Source: Euryarchaeota archaeon UBA242 (GTDB lineage: Archaea; Thermoplasmatota; Poseidoniia; Poseidoniales; Poseidoniaceae). From it: a DNA stretch of 5,677 nucleotides. How positions within the stretch are numbered: position 1 is the first letter of the stretch; every line of letters begins with the position of its first letter. The notes beneath the pieces were generated by a model that saw only the letters and a list, made by a program, of their open reading frames with translations, made no database searches and was not told the origin of the DNA. Position numbers and translations under genes: made by a program. The DNA is taken from the NCBI GenBank assembly GCA_002499015.1, contig DAJY01000119.1, positions 1-5,677 on the forward strand, read 5' to 3'. Of the stretch, positions 1 to 5,677 are shown one piece after another.

Positions 1-1878
1 CTAGACCGATTCGGTTGTTTAGATTCAGACGGCGATGGTTTTTCTGATGAAGACCCAGGCGCATTGAATGGACTCAGTGCTTGGCATGCTCACCCTATAG
101 GCTCGGCAGATGCCTTCGCCTATGACAATTCACAATGGAATGATACCGATGCTGATGGCTTTGGAGATAATTGGCATGATGAATCATGGAATCTGTCTCG
201 AGCACAATGGGGTATTGGTCAATGGTTGTTCAATACAACCACACCAGATGCTTGTCCTTTCATCACAGGAAGTTCAAATCAAGATCGCTACGGATGCCCG
301 GATAATGATGCTGATGGTTGGTCAAATGGTGATGGAAATTGGACAATAATGAATGGTTCAGATGCATTTGTTGATGAGCCAACTCAATGGAGCGATAGAG
401 ATTTTGACGGATGGGGAGATAATCACTCCGAAGGTGCAAAGTTAATCGATGATTTTTCAGATAACCCTACTCAATGGCGTGATACCGATGGAGATGGTTG
501 GGGAGATAACAGAACATACGGAGCCACTCAAATAGATGATTTCCCATTCGTAAACTCACAATATAGAGATACAGATGGAGATGGTTACGGTGATAATTTC
601 ACTGGTTTTGAAGGGGATGTCTGTGTTTATTCCACCGCTGAAGAAGTAGAATCAGGTTGGATTTCACACTTTGACCGACGTGGTTGTAAGGATTCTGACA
701 TGGATGGCTATTCTGACCCATCTAACGATTGGATTTCCCATCCAGCAGGATTTGCCGATGCTTTCCCAGATGACCGTTCTCAATGGTTTGATAGTGATGA
801 TGACGAGTTTGGTGACAACTTAGAGTACTTTGATGGCCAGTCGTGGAGAGAAGCGTTTAGAGGAGATTCTTGCCCCACAACAGAAGGTTCCTCAACAATG
901 GATAGATGGGGCTGTCCCGATTATGATGGTGATGGCTGGTCTGACCCGACAGTTCATTGGTTAGCAAGTCCCGGAGGAAGTGCGGATTCTTGGCCATATG
1001 ATATCACGCAATGGCATGATATTGATGGCGATAACAGAGGTGACAATCCACTTGGAACAACCGCAGATGCCTGTGTTGATTCTGCAGGAACTTCGCGAGG
1101 TCCTATCGCAGGTGGAGATAGATGGGGTTGCCCTGACACCGATGGCGATGGTTGGTCCGATTTAGGCGATGCTTTCATCCATGAACCAACCCAATGGAGA
1201 GATTCTGATGGTGATGGATATGGTGATGAAGAATTTGGAAACCGTGGCGATGCTTGCCCAGATACTAGAGGCACCTCTCTACTCGACCGATTAGGTTGTC
1301 GAGATACCGATGGTGATGGATGGAGCGATCCTACTGATAATTGGAAAGCACATCCATTTGGTCATGCAGATGCATTCCCTACCGAAGCACTACAATGGAA
1401 AGATAGCGATGGTGATGGCTTTGGTGATGTTCCATTAGGCGCACTGCGTGATGATTGCCCAGAAGTACATGGCTTGTCAAAGAAAGACGTACAAGGCTGT
1501 CCAGATAGTAATAGAGATGGTTGGTCAAATGAATATGGTGAATTTGCAGCGGCTATAGCAATAATGGGCGAAGACCCTGCAGCATCTTGGATGACATATC
1601 TGGTCATCGGATTAGGATTTATTCTCGGTACAGCAGCAGCTCTTACCGTGCGCATTAGTAGGGATAAACTCGGAGAGGAAGAAGACTTTTTCAATGCCAA
1701 GATGACCGACGATGAGGTTTTATTAATCGCACAAGGTGAACAAATAACTGATGACGGCTTAAATTCATTAAATGGAATGATTCCATTATCTGAATTGCCA
1801 ACATTACCACCACTCAACGCTGATGGAACATTACCAGATTTTCCTATGCCAAGTTTAGGAGGTGAAAACGATGCGTGA
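1..1878 (+). CDS. Calcium-binding-type (TSP3-like) repeat surface protein, C-terminally membrane anchored; 5' partial
   Basis: The reading frame is open to base 1, so the gene begins upstream; 625 residues are visible. Nearly all of it up to about residue 515 is acidic repeat with DxDGDGxxD loops, the pattern of thrombospondin type 3 calcium-binding repeats. Two unit types recur: a DRxGCxDxDGDGWSD unit and a QWxDxDGDGxGDN unit. Before most DRxGC units lies a partner Cys (GDxCPxxxGxS), giving six complete Cys pairs likely to form disulfides. One hydrophobic helix (about residues 531-550, MTYLVIGLGF...) is followed by Arg and a cytoplasmic tail of about 75 residues, acidic then rich in Pro and Leu (ELPTLPPLNADG). 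Family knowledge suggests a rigid, calcium-stabilised extracellular stalk or adhesin; the ligand is unknown. Its last 8 bases overlap the next gene, indicating co-translation. Proteins of this design are typical of Marine Group II archaea. The N-terminal part, which would hold the signal peptide and any functional head, is not visible. Confidence 0.9.
   Translation, partial: LDRFGCLDSDGDGFSDEDPGALNGLSAWHAHPIGSADAFAYDNSQWNDTDADGFGDNWHDESWNLSRAQWGIGQWLFNTTTPDACPFITGSSNQDRYGCPDNDADGWSNGDGNWTIMNGSDAFVDEPTQWSDRDFDGWGDNHSEGAKLIDDFSDNPTQWRDTDGDGWGDNRTYGATQIDDFPFVNSQYRDTDGDGYGDNFTGFEGDVCVYSTAEEVESGWISHFDRRGCKDSDMDGYSDPSNDWISHPAGFADAFPDDRSQWFDSDDDEFGDNLEYFDGQSWREAFRGDSCPTTEGSSTMDRWGCPDYDGDGWSDPTVHWLASPGGSADSWPYDITQWHDIDGDNRGDNPLGTTADACVDSAGTSRGPIAGGDRWGCPDTDGDGWSDLGDAFIHEPTQWRDSDGDGYGDEEFGNRGDACPDTRGTSLLDRLGCRDTDGDGWSDPTDNWKAHPFGHADAFPTEALQWKDSDGDGFGDVPLGALRDDCPEVHGLSKKDVQGCPDSNRDGWSNEYGEFAAAIAIMGEDPAASWMTYLVIGLGFILGTAAALTVRISRDKLGEEEDFFNAKMTDDEVLLIAQGEQITDDGLNSLNGMIPLSELPTLPPLNADGTLPDFPMPSLGGENDA
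4..1548 (+). repeat. Degenerate protein-level repeat array: alternating DRxGC and QW calcium-loop units
   Basis: DRxGC-type units begin at bases 4, 283, 673, 901, 1117, 1285 and 1486 (the last is DVQGC). QW/QY-type units begin at 133, 385, 472, 559, 781, 1009, 1192 and 1393. The usual order is DRxGC unit, a linker often containing HPxGxADAF, a QW unit, then GDxCPxxxGxS leading to the next DRxGC, giving super-repeats of 56 to 76 residues. The interval between 283 and 673 is different: three QW units lie exactly 87 bases (29 residues) apart, without intervening Cys. The repeats are diverged at DNA level, so they look old rather than recently duplicated. Confidence 0.85.
1858..1865 (+). promoter_or_regulatory. 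Shine-Dalgarno site GGAGGTGA deciding the ATG 1871 start
   Basis: GGAGGTGA lies inside the end of the upstream gene, 5 bases before ATG at 1871. It is a near-perfect match to the archaeal 16S rRNA 3' end. An in-frame GTG at 1862 falls within this site and so cannot be the start it serves. This favours ATG 1871 and a translationally coupled arrangement. Confidence 0.85.
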
Positions 1879-3193
1879 TTCAAAGTTTTCATTGATGATT
1901 ATTACCATATTATTCATAACTCTGTTATCACCGCAAAATAGCAGTATTGTGAGTGCTGAAGAATCCGCAACACTCTCACAAGAGGAAATGTTACTGGAAG
2001 AGGGTATTACATTGGTAGCATTAAGAAATGATACATTAGATCTTAATCAAGATGGTGAAACTGATGCTATTCGTGTTGTAGTAATGGTCAATACTAGTAG
2101 AGAATGGATTGATATGGAATTAAGATTATTAGGTGATTACAAAGACAAACAAGTGATTGAAAGTATCACTTTATCGTTCACAGGACAAACCAATGCTAGC
2201 ATCATGTATGACGCGTGGTCTAGTGGTGAACATAGCCTTTCATTACAATTTGTTAATGCTGATGGCAATGTCATCACAACTTATCAACTACCTACATATT
2301 CATTGATTCCAGCATTAAAAACACCCAGAATTAACTTGCAACTGAGCGCACCCCCTTGGATAGAAACAGGCGATGAATGCCTCCTTGAGAGGAATTTTTC
2401 TGATGAGACCGGACCTCGATATGATGCCATAGGGACGAGAACTTTTTCAGGTGCACCATTTACAGTTTTAGATGACCAACCAACTTTAGATTGTTCACAT
2501 TGGCCTGCTGGAGATTATCAATTAAAGGAGTCATATAGGAATGGTTTGGGACAGACTGCAGAATCATGGCTCAACTTGACTATTCACAATAAAGAAGCGC
2601 CTAGTTTTTCTTTAGAAGTAAATGGAAATTACAATTCAACAGATATTCCTTGTAAAGTCATTATGGTGGCCAATATGGTTGTTGTTGATTTCGATGAGTT
2701 TGAAAAGATTTGGAGAATACAAGGTTCAATAATTCCACAAGCAAATGGAAGTGAATTTGATTGTTCAGTACTACCTGCTGGAGTACATTTGATTTCCCTA
2801 GAAGTGATAAATAATGAAAAGATTTCATCTATTGAAGGAATCAATTTAGTACGATTACCTGGTGATGATTTGTCCACTGAAGAAGAAAAATCTCTACCAT
2901 CCCGTTCTAAGGGTGAGCAAACACCTACAGAATCAGTAGGTTGGTTTTCAATAGGTGCTTTAGGACTGATTGTTAGCGTATTGGTGTACATCATACTCGT
3001 ACGCGTTCAAGACGGGCCAGAGATGCGGCAACTTCCAAATCTTGGCCCTGAACCACAGATTTTAGCAGATGGTTCCCCAGATTCAGAAGGTTTGCCAACA
3101 ATGACAGACGACGATGGCGTTTTGTGGAGGCAAAACGCGGATGGAGCGATGGATTGGTGGGACCAAGAAATGCGAGTTTGGCATAGGTGGTGA
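1871..3193 (+). CDS. Secreted membrane-anchored protein with two Cys-bracketed Ig-like units and Trp-rich cytoplasmic tail
   Basis: The protein has 440 residues from ATG 1871, chosen for the GGAGGTGA site 5 bases upstream. Residues 1-29 form a signal peptide (Arg/Lys start, hydrophobic core, VSA|EE cleavage-like site). A DLNQDGETD loop at residues 57-65 matches the DxNxDGxxD calcium-binding pattern and sits at the start of a beta-rich domain (to about 150). Two similar units follow, each with a Cys pair of like spacing: C170-C208 and C261-C298, the second Cys of each in (L/F)DCSxxPAG. They look like beta-sandwich (Ig/PKD-type) domains with one disulfide each; this is inferred from pattern, not a confident family match. 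A Ser/Glu-rich linker leads to one membrane helix (about 358-377). The 63-residue tail ends in a Trp-rich segment (413-440) with two DG turns and WWD. It overlaps the preceding gene by 8 bases and the next gene starts 4 bases after its stop. The function is unknown; it is probably a partner of the repeat protein at the cell surface. Confidence 0.88.
   Translation: MRDSKFSLMIITILFITLLSPQNSSIVSAEESATLSQEEMLLEEGITLVALRNDTLDLNQDGETDAIRVVVMVNTSREWIDMELRLLGDYKDKQVIESITLSFTGQTNASIMYDAWSSGEHSLSLQFVNADGNVITTYQLPTYSLIPALKTPRINLQLSAPPWIETGDECLLERNFSDETGPRYDAIGTRTFSGAPFTVLDDQPTLDCSHWPAGDYQLKESYRNGLGQTAESWLNLTIHNKEAPSFSLEVNGNYNSTDIPCKVIMVANMVVVDFDEFEKIWRIQGSIIPQANGSEFDCSVLPAGVHLISLEVINNEKISSIEGINLVRLPGDDLSTEEEKSLPSRSKGEQTPTESVGWFSIGALGLIVSVLVYIILVRVQDGPEMRQLPNLGPEPQILADGSPDSEGLPTMTDDDGVLWRQNADGAMDWWDQEMRVWHRW
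3186..3193 (+). promoter_or_regulatory. Shine-Dalgarno site GGTGGTGA deciding the TTG 3198 start
   Basis: GGTGGTGA differs by one base from the site before ATG 1871 and lies 4 bases before TTG at 3198. Its last three bases are the TGA stop of the upstream gene, so termination and re-initiation occur at the same spot. This supports TTG 3198 over the in-frame ATG at 3114, which would add 28 residues overlapping the upstream gene. Confidence 0.75.
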
Positions 3194-3197
3194 ACAT

Positions 3198-4067
3198 TTG
3201 ATAGAACAATTATTTGATGATCCTATTCAATTTGGCATATATGCCGTTGCCTCAATAGTAGTAATTGTAATACTGTGGCTGTTTTTCATTTGGTTTACAA
3301 AGATAAGACCTCTAAAACCTAAACTAGAGGCGGATTGGCGCTCAGATTGTGAGTTTCATGGCGAAGCAATAATCGATGGTACAAAAATAACATTTAAAAA
3401 TGTCAGAAACTTTTTCTGGCGTAGCACAAAAGATTTTGATTCTAATTGGATAGATGAGGTCACAGTGGATTCTGAAGAGATCAAGGACATATGGTTCGTA
3501 GTGGACCAGTTCCATTCGATCAAAGGTCTAGCTCATACTTTGATAACCTTTGAATTTAATGACGGAATTTGTCTCTCATTTTCATTTGAAACCCGCAGGG
3601 TTGTTGGCCAAAGATATCATCCATGGGATGGATTATGGCGTGCTTATGAATTGTATCTATTAGTTGGACTTGAAAGCGATATTATGGGACTTCGCACCAA
3701 TGGTAGAAAGAATATAGATTACATGTTTAGAGCGGTTACTCCACCTGGAAAAGATAAGAAAATGCTCTTCGGTCTTGCGCAGAGGCTAAACACTTTAGGT
3801 AAAAAACCACAATTTTATAATTCATTATTTACTACTTGTAATACTTCAATAGTCAGTCTGGTCAACAAAGTGACACCCGGTAGAATACCATTTACTTGGA
3901 GAAATTTACTTCCGGGGTATACTCCAAGAGCTGCCTTCAAACTTGGATTGATTGAAGATTGGGGAGGTTTTGATCAAACTGTAGAGGCTTCCAGAATTGA
4001 CTTGATTGCTCAAAAATGGGATGGAGAAGGAGCATATTCTGAAATGCTTAGGAAACATTTACCATAA
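3198..4067 (+). CDS. Membrane-anchored DUF4105 (Lnb N-terminal domain-like) protein
   Basis: The protein has 289 residues from TTG 3198, chosen for the GGTGGTGA site 4 bases upstream; an ATG at 3114 is the less likely alternative. A short acidic N-terminus is followed by one membrane helix (about residues 13-33) and a basic stretch (KIRPLKPK). The rest matches, from memory of the family, DUF4105 (Pfam name Lnb N-terminal periplasmic domain): VRNFFWRSTKDF (69-80), GLAHTLITFEFNDG (110-123), SFETRRVVGQRY (129-140), YELYLLVGLESD (150-161), LRTNGR (165-170), FYNSLFTTCNTSI (206-218), and the terminal RID...YSEMLR. H113 and C214 align with the conserved His of AHT and Cys of NCTT, residues that would suit a papain/NlpC-like thiol chemistry; the activity is unproven. 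Most relatives are bacterial envelope proteins. It is the third gene of the operon, which suggests an envelope role linked to the two surface proteins. The charge around the helix would by the positive-inside rule put the domain in the cytoplasm, contrary to the family's named location. Confidence 0.85.
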   Translation: MIEQLFDDPIQFGIYAVASIVVIVILWLFFIWFTKIRPLKPKLEADWRSDCEFHGEAIIDGTKITFKNVRNFFWRSTKDFDSNWIDEVTVDSEEIKDIWFVVDQFHSIKGLAHTLITFEFNDGICLSFSFETRRVVGQRYHPWDGLWRAYELYLLVGLESDIMGLRTNGRKNIDYMFRAVTPPGKDKKMLFGLAQRLNTLGKKPQFYNSLFTTCNTSIVSLVNKVTPGRIPFTWRNLLPGYTPRAAFKLGLIEDWGGFDQTVEASRIDLIAQKWDGEGAYSEMLRKHLP

Positions 4068-4072
4068 GCGTT

Positions 4073-4759
4073 TCAACGTTCCATCAGTAATAATAGATGG
4101 CCTCCAAGGTGAGAGATTTGTATTTTCCCCCCTATGGATTCGTTATGTAATCCATTGGTGCTAGGCAATAATTCTTCATTGTTCAATGTCCACTTTACTC
4201 CGCTTAATTTCACACCTTTAACAGTTCCAATTGCGAATAATGAAATGTTCTTTCCTTTCTCTATAGACTCGAATATTAGGCCTTCACTAGGGGCCAATCT
4301 GGCAGTCCAGTTATCGAGGTGAAGGATTGCATTTGACTCTTGTTCGCACAGAGAAAAATAGGCACCAATTTGATGGTCCAATCTTCCTCCTTCAATTCCT
4401 ATGACATCAATTTTTATAGCACCTAGGTGTTTACAATAATCTAGGGCCTTAGCCAAATCATTAGAATCTTGATCTGGCATCGGAATCACAGTAATCCCCA
4501 ATTGTTCAATTTGCGATACGTTCATTTCTTGCGGAATCGAATCTAAGTCACCAACAATGAAGTTGGGAATAATATCGTTTTGCAATAATTGAACTATTGC
4601 TCCATCGCAAGCGATTACGATGTCAGAGCAATCAACCAACGGTTTCCAAATCGCTTGATTCGGCCATGTGCCATTGGCCGCGATGAGGACATTCTTAGCC
4701 TGCATGAAATAGCCCAAACTCTCTTCATTGACAAATACACCGCACAAATAATTTAGCAT
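4073..4759 (-). CDS. Thiamine pyrophosphokinase
   Basis: This enzyme transfers diphosphate from ATP to thiamine, giving thiamine diphosphate, in the cytoplasm. The 228 residues show the family motifs in order: an N-terminal VLIAANG strand (24-30), ACDGA (50-54), VGDLDSIP (69-76), PDQDSNDLAKAL (95-106) and GGRLDHQIG (124-132), the acidic residues binding Mg and diphosphate. The C-terminal beta domain has SGVKWTLNNEEL (186-197) and NGLHNES (202-208), where relatives have a GxSN thiamine-site motif. DQDxxD and GDLDSI recall eukaryotic and Bacteroidetes-type enzymes more than Bacillus ThiN. Start: ATG 4759 has a weak AGGA 7 bases upstream (4767-4770 on this strand). ATG at 4705 would remove 18 residues that the family does not need and is a real alternative, though it lacks a Shine-Dalgarno site. 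It is convergent with the surface operon (5 bases apart) and divergent from the next gene. The paralogous archaeal pterin kinase MptE was considered but its motifs do not fit. Confidence 0.88.
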   Translation of the reverse strand: MLNYLCGVFVNEESLGYFMQAKNVLIAANGTWPNQAIWKPLVDCSDIVIACDGAIVQLLQNDIIPNFIVGDLDSIPQEMNVSQIEQLGITVIPMPDQDSNDLAKALDYCKHLGAIKIDVIGIEGGRLDHQIGAYFSLCEQESNAILHLDNWTARLAPSEGLIFESIEKGKNISLFAIGTVKGVKLSGVKWTLNNEELLPSTNGLHNESIGGKIQISHLGGHLLLLMER

Positions 4760-4860
4760 AAAATAGTCCTATTTTACAATTATCTCACATGACCCCCTAT
4801 GGGGGTCAAACGAATCAATTAGCGAGAAGCGTTTAGAAGTAACGCTGTCGTCATGATACT
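4760..4860. promoter_or_regulatory. Divergent intergenic region between the thiamine kinase and secreted protein genes
   Basis: These 101 bases must carry the promoters of both flanking genes. They contain the palindrome at 4790-4808. For the rightward gene, a weak AT-rich stretch TTTAGAAGT (4832-4840) lies about 26 bases before the ATG, the place of a TATA box if the transcript is leaderless; no Shine-Dalgarno site precedes that ATG. For the leftward gene, TAATTGTAAAATA (reading leftward, about 4770-4782) is the most AT-rich segment. Neither is a strong TATA box, so exact promoter positions are uncertain. No small gene or RNA gene is apparent. Confidence 0.5.
4790..4808. repeat. Perfect GC-rich palindrome TGACCCCC-TAT-GGGGGTCA
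   Basis: Two 8-base arms pair perfectly around a 3-base TAT centre. The arms hold five consecutive C and five consecutive G, conspicuous in an AT-rich intergenic region. It lies 30 bases upstream of the thiamine kinase ATG 4759 and 52 bases upstream of the ATG at 4861. It could be a dimeric regulator's operator controlling one or both divergent genes, or a hairpin. Neither side has a T-run, so it does not look like an intrinsic terminator. Role unproven. Confidence 0.7.
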
Positions 4861-5677
4861 ATGTCGGGTGTAGATAGCAAGGCTTTGCCAATAAAATCTA
4901 TGCTCCTGGCGTTCTTTTTCCTTGCCCAGATATTGACTCCTATTCTTTCAAATATGGTAGTTGAGCAAGAAGTCTTGCAGCCTGAAGAGATAGTAATGAG
5001 CACTTCTCTAGTGCCATTTTCTAATGGCTATGGTCACGACTTTGCTGGCACTGTAATTGATTTTGATGGACTTCAGGGTGCTAATGTTAGAAGTGAATCT
5101 GCATTAGATGTTTGGAGAAGTGAAGTGCTGTATTCTCAACCACTATGGGCAAACATGGCCAATGAAACACCAGGAACGCCAGATCTTGTTGTCACTGGAC
5201 GAGAGAAGTTGAATTTCTGTTGGTCAACACTTGAGGGTAATATTCGTGTTGCTGGGCGCTATTTAAATGGTAATTGGGATGGCTCATTAGTCGATACAGT
5301 AGCACCTGCAACAAATCAATCCACATTAGTTGATTGTGCGATTTCGGTGACAAATAACGGCAGATATCAGTTATTATATGTAGACGCCAATGATCTCAAA
5401 ATGGCAAGAATTGCCTACGAATCTCCACCTTATACCTCGCAATCTTGGCATACAAGGACGATAATTGAGGATGCTAATGTGACACACTTAGAACTTTCAA
5501 ACACTCTGAACGATTTGGAATGGGGATTGTTTAGAAATACGGATGGGCAATTATGGCAGGTAAGTTACACTGGCACTAGATGGCAGACAACGCTGATGGA
5601 CAATGGCCCAGTTGGCGAAGATTTTGAATTATTGATTGATTCAAATGACATTATTCACATTTTGTACACATTACCAT
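4861..5677 (+). CDS. Secreted surface protein with beta-propeller-like sequence; 3' partial
   Basis: The frame is open from ATG 4861 to the right edge (272 complete codons), so the C-terminus lies outside the window. An in-frame TAA at 4840-4842 makes ATG 4861 the first possible start; ATG 4900 is an internal alternative that would lose the basic n-region. Residues 1-31 form a signal peptide (Lys7 and Lys12, then LLAFFFLAQILTPILS). The remainder has short beta-strand-like stretches alternating with polar turns, for example NGRYQLLYVDANDLKMARI, TDGQLWQVSYTGTRWQ and SNDIIHILYT. This pattern of a turn, then xxLLYxD, then a W-rich strand, recalls sialidase/BNR-type or similar beta-propeller blades; I do not see a clear Asp-box or catalytic set. 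C120 and C159 could form a disulfide. No Shine-Dalgarno site precedes the start, unlike the operon to the left, so a leaderless transcript is plausible. Function unknown; it is probably exported to the surface, and its missing C-terminus may carry a membrane anchor. Confidence 0.85.
   Translation, partial: MSGVDSKALPIKSMLLAFFFLAQILTPILSNMVVEQEVLQPEEIVMSTSLVPFSNGYGHDFAGTVIDFDGLQGANVRSESALDVWRSEVLYSQPLWANMANETPGTPDLVVTGREKLNFCWSTLEGNIRVAGRYLNGNWDGSLVDTVAPATNQSTLVDCAISVTNNGRYQLLYVDANDLKMARIAYESPPYTSQSWHTRTIIEDANVTHLELSNTLNDLEWGLFRNTDGQLWQVSYTGTRWQTTLMDNGPVGEDFELLIDSNDIIHILYTLP

Noticed and set aside
283..597. Regularly spaced repeats resembling a CRISPR array
   Set aside because: The periodicity is at protein level within one coding frame (29-residue units) and the DNA units are diverged, so these are calcium-loop repeats.
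1862..1870. GTG 1862 as the start of the Ig-like protein gene
   Set aside because: This codon lies within the Shine-Dalgarno sequence that serves ATG 1871; the signal peptide is well formed from ATG 1871.
954..1892. Long open frames on the minus strand and in other frames across the repeat gene
   Set aside because: They are Ser/Pro-rich mirror readings caused by the biased GAT/GGT codons of the acidic repeats; no ribosome sites or domains are visible.
3114..3197. ATG 3114 as the start of the DUF4105 gene, giving an 80-base overlap with the preceding gene
   Set aside because: The extra 28 residues look like an out-of-frame reading of the Trp-rich tail, there is no ribosome site before ATG 3114, and TTG 3198 has a strong GGTGGTGA site 4 bases upstream and directly precedes the membrane helix.
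2629..3209. Minus-strand open frames opposite the Ig-like protein gene
   Set aside because: They lie wholly antisense to a well-supported gene and show no recognisable domain.
4069..4078. Inverted repeat CGTT-TC-AACG between the convergent stops as a terminator
   Set aside because: A 4-base stem with a 2-base loop and no T-run is too weak to be called; the gap between the stops is only 5 bases.
4134..4322. Plus-strand open frame of 62 codons opposite the thiamine kinase gene
   Set aside because: It is antisense to the conserved C-terminal domain of the kinase, with no domain and no ribosome site.

Overview
The window looks like part of a marine planktonic archaeal genome, most likely Marine Group II Euryarchaeota (Candidatus Poseidoniales). 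This is an inference from gene style, not from a marker gene. The base composition is moderately AT-rich and genes are tightly packed. There are several large secreted or membrane-anchored surface proteins, one of them built of acidic DxDGDGxxD repeats with one C-terminal membrane helix and a short acidic, proline-containing cytoplasmic tail. Translation starts in the operon use strong GGWGGTGA Shine-Dalgarno sites.

Layout: (1) 1-1878 (+), the 3' part of a long calcium-binding-type repeat protein whose start lies outside the window. (2) 1871-3193 (+), a secreted, membrane-anchored protein with two tandem Cys-bracketed beta-sandwich-like units and an unusual tryptophan-rich cytoplasmic tail. 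(3) 3198-4067 (+), a membrane-anchored DUF4105 (Lnb N-terminal domain-like) protein starting with TTG. These three genes overlap or are separated by 4 bases, and the two internal starts have near-identical Shine-Dalgarno sites, so they form one operon. (4) 4073-4759 (-), a thiamine pyrophosphokinase, convergent with the operon with 5 bases between the stops. (5) A 101-base divergent intergenic region holding a striking GC-rich palindrome. (6) 4861 to the right edge (+), a second secreted protein, cut by the window, with sequence suggestive of a beta-propeller.

Working together: the operon appears to encode a cell-surface module. It pairs an extended, disulfide-stapled, calcium-dependent stalk or adhesin with a smaller Ig-like partner and a DUF4105 protein that keeps a His/Cys pair compatible with a thiol-hydrolase-like fold. 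Co-translation of a stalk, an Ig-like partner and a possible enzyme is the most system-like feature here, but its function is unknown. The thiamine gene is probably unrelated and would serve cofactor salvage. I saw no RNA genes, CRISPR arrays, insertion sequences or attachment sites.
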